From Doris montereyensis (lineage: Eukaryota > Mollusca > Gastropoda > Nudibranchia > Dorididae), in assembly GCA_037039925.1 (NCBI GenBank), contig JAXRKP010000209.1, positions 293,501-357,500 of the forward strand: a DNA stretch of 64,000 nt. Direction: 5' to 3'. Positions 11,083 to 26,000 of this stretch are shown here, piece after piece (position 1 is the stretch's first letter; each line of letters starts with the position of its first letter). A model generated the notes under the pieces. That model was given only the letters and a program-made list of their open reading frames with translations, ran no database searches and was not told the DNA's origin. Position numbers and translations under genes: made by a program.

Positions 11083-14000
11083 TTAAGCAACAGCAGTTGC
11101 TAAGACCTCTGATACATTGGGATCTGTAGAGCGCACAGTCAGTTGCATCGTGACACCAGATGTATCCAGAGCCAGCTTGGCACGAACAAGGGCATCATGG
11201 CCACCACGGAAAACACCGGCCAGATAAAGAGAGTGAGAGCTCTTCCCGTCGCTAACCTTGTCTGAACGTTCGCAGGGCTGGAGACCAATGTACTGAATAA
11301 TGTTCTTGATGGCCTCTGTTGCAGGGAGGAGAGAGTGGAAATAAATAAATGTTTAACTCAAATCTAAAAAACCCCATAAAACTAACACAACGCAAATTAA
11401 TTAATTTTATACCACATTTCATTGAGCATAAACTAATTTTGGCCTCACTAGTGTTCATAAAAAGCTGAATCAATGTCATGTAAAAGTATGAGGCTTTGAT
11501 GTTCTAATAAGAAAAATATGGAGAGTGAACTTTCTCGAAGGTAGGTTAGAACTCATTAGAACTGTATTGATCTGGCGTTGTGAAATTTTATCAATCTTAA
11601 ATCATCAGGTGTCAAATACCTTTATTGGATGGTACAGGTTAAGAGAAAAAAACACCCCACCAAAACTCTACAAACATTCAAGAAAATAACCAAGGTACTT
11701 ATCAAGCATGAGAGAAACAATTTGATAAAATGGTCTTGAAGTATTTAAATTATATCAAAGACAATCAGACTAGGTGAGACTATTTGGTTAAAATATAGTT
11801 AAAGCAAGTCAGCAAGATTAGCCACATGACCCCCCCCCTCGGAAAAAGAAGAAGAAAAGAAAACATAAGAGATAAAATTTATAGGAATATCTCATAAGCC
11901 ACTTCATGTGTTTTGTTTTTAAAACTAGGTTTCACACTTGAAGTGTTGTGGAAAATGATACATGTAATTTGTCAAAAACTAAATATGTATTTTTGTAGTT
12001 ATAGGAGAGGTGTGTTTGTTTTTAAGTTTAAAGTAACGATATCTTGTTTTTTTTTGGTTCATGGAGAAACAAGTGCAAAACAAGAAAAAAAGACAACAGC
12101 ATGAAGAGCCCTTTTTAAAAATAATTTTTCTTACCCTCAGAGTGTTCATGCTTGACAAAGCATAAGTATCTTCTAACTCATTTTCTGGGCCGACCTCCTC
12201 CCAAGATGCGGCAAAGCTTGGTTTCATGACTTTCTGGACGTGATCAGCTACAGTCACTTCCACATCTTCCAGCTGTTAAGGTATACAAGGAGATGATGGG
12301 AGAGGAGGTGGGAATGATCAATCACTTCAAAAATAAAAAACTGGTTAGCCTAAAAAATAACTTCAAAGTATAATTGGTACAAATTGTCTCAATCTGAAGT
12401 TTAACTAAACCTTCTAGGCTTGTCAGCATTAATCAAATTTATTATCTTCAAACTGGCAATTTAAAAAAAAAGACCATAAACTGCTCACTTTAAACGAAGT
12501 AACTAACATGGTAAATCCGTAAAAGGTAAAGATGCCTTTTCTCTAAAAACTTTCCCCCCCCCCCCAAACAAAAATTCTTCTATAAAGCTAGTGTAGAATT
12601 AAATCCATGCAACTCTACATATGCATAAAAATATATTGAATGCCTATTTAAAGTTTAGCTTATCAACATAGACATGTATAGAGAGAGAGTGAGACAAATA
12701 AAGGGATAGGCAAATAGACGAGTATGTTTCAATTTATGCGATAGTACACACTAGTACTATATTCATGGTTGTGTATTTGTGGCTACAATTCTGCAATGGT
12801 TACAATTTTCATTTTTATGGCTATTTGAAATTTAAAATATCTGCATAAATCCATATACGACAAAATAAGAATACTGATTCTGATTTTAGAATAAAATTAC
12901 ATTAAAATAAACAAATCACAAAGAACTGAAAGAAAAATTAGCTAAACCAAAAGCATGGGCACAACACATAAGGAAGCTAAGACGAGAAAGAAAGGAAGGC
13001 AACAATGACTACAACAATAAAAAAAAATAAAAAAATTCATCATACTCACCACATATTCATCATCATACCCATCGTCATCTGGTTCACCTGTCTGTGGATC
13101 GCAATCTTTCACCAAAAACTTCAGTGTGCAAGCAAAGGTTCCAGTCACTGAGAAAGAAAAATAAAAAGACAAGGGTCTAAATCATTGTAACATAATCATT
13201 GCCTAACGATTGGTTTTGTGAAGCAAAAGCCAATGCCTGTGTCTTATAAAGAGTATTTAATATTTATGGAGATAGCAGGCCCATGTATCATCGACTATGA
13301 AAGTCGCAAACCCGGCACGTCTAAAATTAGTAACACCTTTTAACTTTTTAACATTAAAAACCTCTATGCTTCATCTAGTTAGGATTCCGTGGCACAAGAG
13401 CCAATAGAAACCCATATAACCATATGGGCAATTTTGTATCCTTATTACTTATTAGGTATAATTTTTGACACTTGCAAACTTTGTATGTCTGTTAAAATAG
13501 ATTAAAAAGCCCAGTATCATTTTCCTTGATTTTCTCAAGACATTCAAAATTGGACCTATATGGTTTTGCGACTTTCCACAACATATATATTATTATTATT
13601 CAGGTATCCATTCAACAATTTTTTGCCATGTTGTTTGACATCAAATTAAAAAAACCAACTTATGTTTATAGTTAAGAAATAAAAATATAGATAGTTTCAA
13701 TAAAGGGCAATTTTAAATATTTTATTGGTTAGTACATTTTACTGATAAGTTTTATCCAGACCTACTGACTAGAACAGAAGTGCATAATTCCTTAACTGAT
13801 GGGGTGGTAAAAATGTCAGTAAATTTCTTTTTAGACATCCCTGGTGTTCACTAAGAGCTATCGATAGATGTAGGAAGTTAGGAATCAGAAATTCTAAAGA
13901 CATTCACCATTTAAAACCTAATTGGTTGTATTATATTAACTCACTTTAGATAACTGTTACTGTTTAGCCCCAAAAATTATGTAGACAACAAGCCCTCTAC

Positions 14001-17000
14001 AGTTCTCCTAAAAATCAACACACAAAAACCACCCCCCTGGTCTCCATCCCATACAAAAAATCCAACCAAACTGAAAATCACCGCCCTTCCAACTTACCTT
14101 ATTAAAGACAAATTTGTTTTTTTTTTTAAAGTCACTTAGTCCATCCTTGAATATCTCTAATTATGATCTACATCAGACTGCCAGTGTCTAGTCAAAACTC
14201 AAGATAGTTCCATACCTTGTGTGGGCTCTGACGGGAGTTTGACCAAGGTGTAGGAGGTACCAGGTTTATTGTACGCCAGCTTTGGGCAAGGAACGCACTT
14301 GGTAACCTCAAAACCTTCGGCCGGTTCCATTTCCACTATCACATTCTCCAACAGCTGATCACTAAGGGTGTTGGTACAATCAAACTTAAAGGAAAGAAAC
14401 AAAATGACATGCACATCTATATTTGAATGATAATAAATGCTTGAAAGGTAATTTAACGAGAGAAAATAAATCTTACTACTGACAAACTTCATGCTTTCTT
14501 TCTTTATTAGTTCTCATTCTACCTTCTGATGTATGGGTATAAACTTTATGAAAATGATGAAAGTTTGACAGCGGACTACACAAAAGGTTGTCTCCTGTGC
14601 ATCCTCATAAATATAATAATAATAATGTAAACATCTATATTGCGCCATACGCCCCCTCTCGAACGGAGGGCTCTGGGTGCATTACAATTCCAATGCTAAG
14701 AACATAATATGTATACCAGACATGCCACTCTAAATTTTTAAAAATCAGGACCTAGATTCTGCTTGATCAGTTTGAAATTTAAGGCTCTAGTAATCGCGGT
14801 AGGCCTCAATAACACGTAATCATACGAAGTCTGGGAAATTTCAGGCGGAAGGCTATTCCATATTTATGGTCCGAAGCATTGAAACTTCGTTCACCAGCTT
14901 TCAATCGACAGCGGAGAATCTTCAATCTGAGAGCATTATCTGTTGAACGAAGTGACCTGCCGGGTTGGTAGCACTGCAGCACGTTACAGGCATACGCTGC
15001 AGCAGGTTACAGGCATACGCTGGAGCCGTATTGTTTACACACTTGAAGACAATGGTTGCTGCCTTGAGCTGCAATTTTCTCCAGTGATAGTCTTGAGGAA
15101 TTTGACACATTGGGTAAAAAATAGGGATAGAATGGAGAAAATGTGAATGGACCAAAACGCGAACATTACATGACCACTTACTTGAAACACCATGTAGTTG
15201 CTGAATGTGTGTTTAACACATTGAATGTAGTATTCCGTCTCTGATTCCGTCACTTCCACAGGACTGGAGGACTTGAACAAAGCACCCAAATTGGCCAGTT
15301 CTGGCAACTTTGAGAATACATCAGAAAAATGTGTTAATTTGCTGGAAAACAAAATCGAAAAACCAAGCCAAAATCAAATCTTCTAGCAGGGTCTTGCAGT
15401 GTACTAAAAGATCTCAAAATTAGTAAATTTACAGAGGTGAATGCTTATGAACCAAATCTCTTTTCTTTTATACCAAACGTTTATCAGTATTTCATATCAA
15501 TGATAATGATAATAACAAATGACTACAGTAGTAGCCGCCTCAAGAACATGTCCTTTAGGAGATTGAAAATTCGTGCTGGTAGGCAGACTGTGCTGGAAAG
15601 TGGACAAAACTTTATGTCGTCGATGGCACACAACAAACAGATGAAAGTTTCCTCAATTACCAACATCATATTGGTTGGACACATATCTTAGATTTGGTTG
15701 ACAATGATTAACCGCAATTGTTTTCGTAATGTACATTAGGAAATGATGAACTCAGACCATTGTTCATTTTGCCTACATAAACTAGTGCGTCCTGATGCTC
15801 GGCTGAAGGCAGGTAGAGTAAGATTCACTGTTAACGACCTACGCTAGACAATGACCATTGTTTCTTGGCCCAGCCAGGGGATGAAGCTGACACTTCGCTG
15901 TCCGGCTGGTAGAGAGATTATTCTACCAGCACCTATTTATTACAACTGAGAGACATGGCTTGATCATCTGGTTTAATTGAAATGCCTTTATTTCTACTAA
16001 TTATAACAAGCAGAATGATAAGCCTACATTCTAAATCATTGTATTGGTGATGCATATAAAGCTTCATGGATATTCTTCCCCTTGCCGCCGAAAGACTTGT
16101 TTTTGTTTGTGACGTTGAAATTTACCCCTTCCATCATTGCGGTGATCTCAGGGTGAATTATGGGGAAACAGCAAGATGATAGATGAGTTTAAAAGAAAGG
16201 AAAAATGGAGGAAAAAGTCAAATGCATTGTGTGTTTAAAATAAGACTGACTGACACATTGTTTTTAAACAGTCGCCATACAGATATTTTGGTGCATGTTA
16301 CACAGATCTTACTTGGGCCAACTGTTCTTGGTACACATCCTGTCTTGAGGCAGCCACTTTGTCTTGGCTTGGTTTGGCTGACATATTCTCTCCAGGTAAA
16401 TCTCGCACTGAAAGATAAATGATACAGAAAATAGCACATCTTACGTCTTACTTTTGGTTGAAACGATTTAATTTGACTATTTCTTTAAGAGCCTTCAAGG
16501 CCATGAAAAACTTGCAAGACAAGTAGACACAACAATATTAATATTGCCCTTTAACCCTTTCCTGCCTAGTGCGACATCAGCCTTGCAGTCTACTGTGACC
16601 GAATGTGACATCATCCTCAATGCCTAAAGCACCCTAATGCACCCTTTCTTACTCTTTGTCTTTACACTCGTATAACAAAATCTTGAAGTGTGCGAGACTT
16701 GAATCGGCAATCTCGTGATTTGTGCGAGATTTCCAGCCCTTTTGTGAAGAAAATCATATATTGTTATCTACTTTTGTTTTTGACTTACTGCGATTGTAAA
16801 CAAAGTGACACTATTACTTCCAATGAATGGACCGACCTACTTATGGACGTTACTGACAATTAAAGGCTCATCAAAGTTATATAATAGTATATATTTTCCG
16901 AAAGTTTAGTATGTTCTTTAGTTTATCATAATTTCTTCATTGAAAGACATTTAAGTCTCTAAATTTAATGTTAACTGAGACAGGCATATTTTCATCACAG

Positions 17001-20000
17001 CTTAGGCACACAGACTGAATAGGAAATGAGGGCTTAAGTATACAGACTAGAATTGTGGAGGACCCTTAGGCAGAAAAGGGTTAACTAAAGATGGGAACTA
17101 TGCATCATTAGTTCTTTTTAGACAAAACATTAAAAGTTATCAATGCAAGTCCAAGGAAAAACTGAATTTAACTCATTATGGTTCAACCCGACCGTAAACA
17201 GTCGCATGTTAGGCAGCCAGCTGTGTTTAGCCCAGACAAACCTGTCCACCCACTTACTGATTCCCATTGTTCAAACCTGCCGTGGATAAAACCTCTTTCA
17301 ATGACCAGATTGGGTCGACAGGCCTATTTCTGTTACTTATTTTAAGTGCTATTCTTTACAGAAAGCTGATTAGTCCATTTAAGCCTCTTTCTAATGCTAA
17401 AGGTCATGATCCTAATGTAAAAACGTCACTTTCCGTGAAGTCATCATTCATCATACTCTGCTACTGTATTGCCTTTGGCACATATTTCATCGATCTGTTT
17501 CAAGTGTCTACGTTTAATGCTTTTACTTTTATCATCAATATTGTCGTAATGGACTGTTATAACAGTGACATGGAGTGAGAAAATCCTTTTCCTTACACTG
17601 CTCATCAGAAGCAATGGGAAGCTTAGATAATGTAAACATACCAAGACAATCCAGTTGCTGGGAAATTGAATTCAGGTCAGCTCTTCCGGTTGGGGAATCA
17701 ACACACTAATAAGTTACGTCATAATTTGTTATTTTTACTTGTGATTTCCTACTAATAAGCCTTCAAAGAAAAGATTGGAAAATACATGGTTCTTTGTAAA
17801 CAGAGGTTAAATGATTCTTTTTTCAAATAACATAGAGAATGTTCATTTGGGGACATTTTAAAATTAAGTTAGAAAATAAATGTAAAACGCTTTCCAGTTA
17901 TACTTCCTATTAAGCTGGTATCAAATCTCCTATATCCAAAACAATACGGACTCTTTAAAGAGCTAAAAATATTTGAGTGAATTGCTCAACATAACTATGG
18001 CATCTTACCCTTCTGTTCCATCATTGGTTGGGTGGCCAAAGGAACTGATTTCAGGTCGAATGAAGTCTCAGACGGTTCCAGAGTGTAGTGGTGCAGGGCT
18101 CTCTCCAAGCCAACCACAGTCACCTGAAGACCTGGATGTGAAAACATGAAACAAATAAACTGTACAACTCGTTGTGAAATTGGCCGGTCTTGGTCATAAA
18201 AACTTTAAGGTGTACAGTTTTTACAGCCATGATAAGACACGGGAAAGCTTTCTACTTTCTGATTGGAAGGACAAGGAAACTGAGGAAAGAAATATCAACA
18301 AACAGGGTCTTACTGATTCTAAAAGATTAAATCTACATCTTCAACCCATGATTCATGTTTGACTAGGCTGGGTTGTTTGTTTCAATGAAGTTTACCCTGA
18401 CCATTATATGTGGTGATCTCAAGAGCGAATTAAGAGGTAACAGCAAGATATAAAAAAACATGTGACAGATTGAAAAGAAAGGAGTATTCTGGGCTAGAAG
18501 GAGGTACATGACTTAGACAATTGTTATTATGTGAATGGGATAACCACAATGCTCAGAGATGTATCAAAACAAGGGAGATCAAAATGGTTAAACATAAATG
18601 GAAAAAAAATAATGACATGATTAGCACTGAAAGAAGTACACAAGAAATAGAGCCTATGACCAGCAGTTGCTGGCTGTGGGTGCTTCAAATTGACGCAACT
18701 TGAGTTCACAGTTAATAACCTGATCATGAATAAAAAATCTCTGAAAGTTTCTGCCGTTGACGGTATCTTTAGACAAAAATTACATTTAGCCCTCATATAA
18801 TATACATACTTTTCAAGGTAAATACAGACTTAGACTCAAAGCCAAAAATTGTACTGAAAATTATTTTTTTACATACTGGTTGGCAGCTATAAAAAAGGAG
18901 AGGAAAAATCCAACTTACCATTCAGAATGTAGGCAGAGCTGAGAGCCTTTGTTTCTGCTTCAGCACATTGACATAGAAGGTAGCACGATCTCTCACTTCA
19001 TCATCAGAGTCCAGTTGGCATCTTATAAAATCAAAAGTAAAACAACAAAACTTTAAAAAAAGCTTTTCATTATAATAAAAGATAGTGCGCATGATTACAT
19101 TTGAAATAACGTTATCAGTAACGCTACATTAATACAAATTCTAGAGAAAGTGTAGACGCAAGAACTTATTTTGTTTCCTGACTTGAAAAAAAAAGAAAAT
19201 AGCAATGTAAAAACCCCCCAAAAACAAATAAAGAGAAGAAGATAAATTCTAAAATTTCTGTCTGCCAAATATGATGTTAAGCGTTAAGTTTGGAAACATT
19301 TTCAGATTTCCTTTTCATTTTGAGAAACTTGTAACAAAACAATAAGAAAAAGTCTAAAAAAAATCAAGGATATGGTAGTTAGGCTAAACAATAATGTTGC
19401 AATTAAAATTAATGTTCTAAAGATTATCCAAAAGATCACCAAACTTTTGATAAGCCATCAATTGTATTGAAGTTTAATACTAAATGACATAAAGTTTGGC
19501 CCTGAACCAAAATATCTAAGAGGAAGCTTGAAATTCAAAAACAAAGTCATTCCATGAAACAAATATTCCCAAAGCTACAGACTGACATGGCACAGCATCA
19601 GTTCTTTATTCTGATGCAACTTTGATCGAGTACTTGCCCTCTTTATCTATGGACTTGGGAGGTGAGTGAATGCACCCTGACTTTATGTTCCATGAAGTTT
19701 ATTTAATTCAGATAGTGTTCCATAGTATATAAGAAAATGTTATTCCTTTCGTGTCACCGGCTGATAGATCCATTAACTTCATTGTCAGGATTTAAAAACC
19801 ATAGTTTAGAGAACTTAGGCAAGCTATTCATGACATAATGATAGAGCAATTATATTACAAGACTGGTATGAAAATAAGCAAAAGAAGTCAAAATAAAAAA
19901 AACAGTCAGGGGGAGATATTTCTTCTTTTTTTCTATCATAGAAACACAAAAAAAATGTTATTCACTTATGCACCTTTCAAGAAGTACAACACAACTTTGT

Positions 20001-23000
20001 ACGAGATCGTCGCAGTGGGCTCCAAACTTTGCAATGGCGCTAACAGCAGCTGAAGGAAGACAATGTTAAAAACTTGATTCCAATAACAGTATTGAGATGA
20101 AAATGTCATATTATATATTTTCAAAAAGATAAATCAGTTTTTAAAAAACCCAATCTTTCTCATTTTTATACATTAAACATAGTGATGTCCTTTTGCAATC
20201 ATGACAATAAGTAAAACAGCTAACAGTGACACCAACATATCTAGTAACAACCTTGGGTGATATCATAACGAGCATAAGGAGTGGACAAAATTATTTGCAC
20301 ATGTGGATTATGATTAGACAGATAGACATTGGTTAAATAGGGCACTGGATAGATGGAATGGTTTCAAATAAAAAGCAATTTGAAATAAGCAGTATTGGCT
20401 GTAATTATATTTCAATAATAACACGGTGTTTACCTGCTCTCACAGCAGCATTCTCAAGGATGACTCTGTTGTAAATGAAGCGGATGTACTTAGAGGGAGT
20501 GGGAGTGCGGGGTCCCTCTCTCCCAAGAAGATGCAGGATCTTTGTTGCCAGAACAGTGTGCTCGCAATCTTCAATGAACTCACAAAGGTGAGCAAGACCT
20601 GATGGAGATAATCGAGGATATTGGAGAAACTGTTTCATAAAAAACTTGACACACAGGGGGATAATGGTATGTAATTTTTTTTTAATGTTCTAACTCAGCG
20701 ATAAGCATTAGATAAATGTGAGACATTATTTTAGAAGAGCGCATATAATGAATTCTCACCAGCTTCTTTTGCCTCTGGGTTCTCTTCAATAGTGATAATG
20801 ATACAATCCACAATCTCCTTCTTGTAGTCAAAGCCTCCTGGAGACAAAAATGAATCACCAAATACTTTTGAAAATGTTATCAATACTGGGTACGAAAAAC
20901 AAGATTCAAAAACCTTTTAAATAAGAAAGAAAACAAAAAAAAAAATGATTGGGGGGGGGGTTTGAAAGAACACAGGACAGAGAAAAATTGATAGAAAATA
21001 AGAAAATGATGTAGTCTTTTATTAAATATGATAGAATAGTCCCTTTCTCTTCATTAGAAGTAAGGGAAAGATTCCATTTAATATTCTATCTAAACAATAT
21101 CTTGTCTAGCTTTGCAAAGTGGCAAACAACAAAGCTGACGTTTTAAATGGGAACTCTGAGGGTTTAACTCTTATCCTTTCGATTCTACCTTGCTGATTTT
21201 TAAATTTCATGGAAAATCTGCCCTTGTTCTACTATGTCCTAACATTTTCTTATGTCAACAAAACAGTAAGATACCTTTCTTTAGTGCTTTTCTTACATTC
21301 CTTAACAATTATCTTTGTGTTCCATGCATTTCGATATAGCATACAAGAAGCCCCATGTTTTCATAACATTTACACATATATAACATGATCCAAAATCCAC
21401 CGCAACACAAAACATTATATATTGCACTTGCCTTTTGGATTCTTTGGCTGATTTATTCTCATAGTTTTCCTCTGAGTTAATCATTACTCCTAGGTAATTG
21501 TAGCTTTGAACTTGTTCTAAGTTCTCCCTGCCCAATTTAAGATTTTGTGTTTTAGCTTCCTAGTTACTAGCATTTTTTTGGTTTTCTTCGCATTTACTCT
21601 CATTCCTTTTTATTTAATTCATTATTAATCATGTTGATATTCGACTAGAGATCCCTTTCTGATTTTCCGAACAGAACTAAATCATCAGCAAATGAAAGCT
21701 TTGATACATTTACTGGTTTGAGCTTCCACATACTTACATTCAGTTTCTTCCTTTTTGAGGATGCCTTTGCAACTGAATCCATAAATGTGATAAACAAAAG
21801 AGGACTAAGGATACAACCCTGTCTTACTCCTATATTTACATCAAATTCTTCAGATACATTTCCAGCAACTCTCACTGCACGTTGGTTTATTGTAAAAACT
21901 TTTAATGGCTTCTATTAATTTTTGCTTTACGTTGTGTTCTCTTAAGGAATGCCATAGTTCGTCCTTCCTCACAGTGTCAACTGCCTTTTCTGTCAATAAA
22001 ACACAGGTGCACCATGCTGTTCTTTTCCTATCTCCTTTAATTTGTTTCCTTCCACAGACCTCTTCAGTACAACTGAGGAGTTTCTTTATACATTTGCCAA
22101 CTTTTCTTCTATTGTGCTATCCTTCAGATCCACCTGCCTTTCACTGATAGATTCTTTTATCCTGGATTGGTATATCTGTTTTACTATTGGTTTATTTAGT
22201 TCTATTTTGAGTTTAGTAGCTTTCTTCTCTTTCCTTTTCTGTTTGTTTTCTTCAGTTAATAATCTCATTTTGGCTATCACTAGGTGATGATCACTACTGA
22301 TTACTCTTGCATCCATTGTACTGTAAAAAAGGGAGTTGCTAACTATTATGTAGTCTATCCTTGACTTTTCACATGTCTTTATTTACTCTTGTATATTTGT
22401 GGATATCTTTACGAGGAAAAAATTAGTCTCTCCATTTGGAGAAGTTATCTCTCCTTTACCTATTATCCCTCCTGACGTTTCTACATTGTTGCCTACTCTA
22501 GCATTTAAATCTCATAAAAGCATTCGTTCGTGTTTGAGTTTAAGATTCTCTGTAGCTATTTGTAAATTGTTTTCTAAGATATCTTTTTCTTCTTTGGTGG
22601 CATCTTCGTTTGGTACATACGCTATTATTAATTTAATTTCTTTTTTTTTTTGGTTTAATATTTACCTCTAATAGCCGTGGGCTTACAAATTTCCAACTTT
22701 CTAGTAGTTTTCATGCCTTTTATGCAGTAGGAGGCCTACTCCTGCTCTAGCTCTATCTTTGACATCTACTCCTGAGAAGATTAAAGTATGATTTGGTCCT
22801 ACATTTTCTTTTCCTTGTCATTTTTTCTTTGTTTCTGTAATAGCCAAAATGCCTACTGCGAATTTTTCCATTTTTTCAGCTAATTCTAACTTTTTTTCCA
22901 TTTATTGCCCTAACATTCCACGTTCCAAAATCACAGTCCGTGTTCTTTCCAGAGTCGTCTTCGAAAGTTCAAGCCAGGTATATCATTATATGTATTACTT

Positions 23001-26000
23001 TGAATCGGTTCGGTTCTGGATAAGCAGGGGATTGGCCTACTGTATCCTAAGTAAATGATGGGGCTGCGACCTTGAGGGCCCCTGCCGGGCCTTGTTATTT
23101 TCTGTCAGGGTTAACTCCCTTAGCCTTTGGTTGCTCAAAACCAGCCTGCAAGGCAGCAGGTTGTTATTTTCTGTCAGGGTTAACTCCTTTAGCCTATGGT
23201 CAAACTAGACCCGCCTGCAAGGCAGCAGGAGACTCATGGAGGATGGGACCACTTAATCCCCATACAGGTGCTTATCTGTCCACTGCCTGGTACAGTTATT
23301 TCAAGTGTTGTTTATGCTAAAACCCCCAACAAACTATACATTTCTGGAAAGGTGTCGAGTCATGCTTTATGCTAAAAACGAAATAATTAAAAAATTCACC
23401 ATGACACAACCTTGATCCCTTGACAAAAATCTAATATGGCCGCCAAGCTACAAATTCTTATGTTGTATCCCTTGAAAAGTTTATAGATATTGTCATTTTC
23501 GTTCAAAAAACCCTTGATCACTTAGAGAATTTCATGACCTTTCCAGAAATACATAGTTTGTTGGGGTTCTTATCAAATGTTCATGATAAGTTTATTTAAA
23601 AAACGAAAGCAATGATACTGGAATCATAAGACGGCTATGAGTAATACTATGAGGACAGGAAGACAATCGCTATTTTCGGAAGCAGGAGAGCTACAGGTAT
23701 TCTTCAATCACCGGAGATGCTGAAAACGATAAGAACAGCTGGTAGTCAAGGGAATTAACAATGAAAAACTGGGCAGGTGAATTGGCCGATCTAATCGGCT
23801 GCCTCAGAATAGCGTACAGTAATTACCTGATTTAACCGGCTTTACTGTGTTTTAGGGTTCATAAACCGAAGAGAAAAATCTTCTTACTTTTGTTATGCTT
23901 TCATAAATGAGTCAGTCATAGCTATGTATGTAATTACATACATATCTACGACTGACTCATTTATGAAAGCGTAGCAAAGTTTGAATAGTAAGATGAAACA
24001 AAAAACCAGCACTAGCAATTGTCCATTTCTCTGGTTCATTGTGAGTCTTTGACTCATTGAATGCCTTTACCTCATCTCTCAACATCTGGGCAAGGAAGGT
24101 CATCAGGACATTGTGCTTTCTGGGAAACTTGCAGCAAAGAGAGCGAATGGCCTGCACCACCACAATCTTAAACTCGTCTGAGATTTCAGACATGAAGGTC
24201 GAAATCTGTTTCATCAACCGATCAACGCTGCTCTCATTGCCAGTCTTCAGCAGCGTGGTGATGGCCAGCGTGGCAATGCTGCGGTTCACATCGGTGATAA
24301 GATTCTCAAGGTCAAGGTTGCATGCAGTGACAGCTGCTGGATGCTTAATGGCAACCTTAAAACAGAAATAAAAACATTCAGCAAAATGACAGAGACAAAC
24401 AAAACAGGAATTTCTGCTAAGAACATGGAAAAAAGAAATAAAAACAAGAAAAAGAAAAGGAACAAAGCTAAATATGTATAATTTTACAGATGTTAATTGC
24501 AACACTTTTTCTGTCTAAAATGCTTTCCCCCATTCTTTTTGTTTCATATGAAGAGAGTCATCACACTAATGGCCATTTTCAGCGATTAATAGGTACATTA
24601 AGGAGAAAGGAAACAATGAAAGACTTGGATAGCACCTATCAATCATCCACGTTCTACGATGAGCTTCAACATCAGACAACAAATCTCAATGAGAACTCAG
24701 TCAACTGGATCTATTTCAGCGGTTCAAATAAAGCTTTGACACTGTTCCCATTTATTAAATATCCCAATACTCAAGAAGTCACGATGTGTTCGAGGACAAA
24801 CATAAAAAAGACAGCTACTGGCTTGTCACAATGAACCATGTCATCATCACAATTCATGCAATGATTATGTCTTCAGCATCAAAAATAAATCCAAAACATT
24901 GCACCCTTTTCTTCCATTCCCACGTTATCCTATCATTGATATGTAGTATGAAATAGATCTAGAAATACTCCGATCCGATAACAATTACAATTGTCAGGTA
25001 TATAATATTTAATATTCATTTTGCATACATTATTGTTATTAACAATTGAAAGTGCCAGCTAGCTCATATCAATCTTGCATACATCATTGTTACTTTGATT
25101 ATTCATTAGCTCATAAGAATTTTCTCTTCCCGTTATCATCTGATGTGCTCCCTCTTAGTAGATTATACAAAGATATTTCGGAAAAAAACAAAATCTGGCT
25201 TAATCTCACTCTTTTGAGTGTTCCACAAAATATACCAAATCATGTCATAAAAAAGATTGTTAATATATTTACTTTGTTTAAGGTTCTGACAGCAGCAAAT
25301 CTGAGGGTTGGTTTTGGAGAGCTGCAGAACAGCTGCAAGACTGACACAGCAGGGGCTAAATCTTTAGCTGTTGTGTTCTTCAACTGAACAATGGCTTGGG
25401 CTGCTTCGTAGATGACCATCTCAGACTTGTGACGCAGACAACTCTCAATGAAATCAAACATTTGACTTTCAGCCCCTGCGTCCTCTTCCTCAATAAGCTT
25501 GGCTGCAATGCGAATCTGAATGAGTGAAAGAAAGAAAGTAACATTTCATCTATTACAGTTTTGATTTCATTTAGAAATAACATATAAAAAAATGTCTCCT
25601 TTCAGAAACCAGATGAACTCATCTGACTTTGTCACTTTCAAACCAAACACATGGTCCAAAAGGGAAGAGGAATACATAAATCGTGAAAATCTTGCCTCAA
25701 TTCTACATTCAACGCTAATAGCTAAGTAAATGCTGGATATCTTTATGCTTGACAAGTGCACCCTCCGTTCAGACCTTTTTCAAATTTGTATGCAACATTG
25801 ATCAATAAAAGACACATTTTACAAAGGGTTATAAGATCAAAAAAGGAAATGTATTTGTACCATGTGAAAGAATGATAAAAACGTTCTCACCAAAAGACAG
25901 TAGGCGTAAGGAGACTTGAGCGTGTGTTTGCTGAACTTGCTGACCAGTTTATTGACGGCCAATTTATCTGACTTGCGAATGTGATACAAAAGTCCTAGGG

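Noticed and set aside
23760..23860. A second pogo-like element end (GATTTAACCGG words)
   Set aside because: The similarity to 6,245-6,310 is limited to short words and no paired end could be found.
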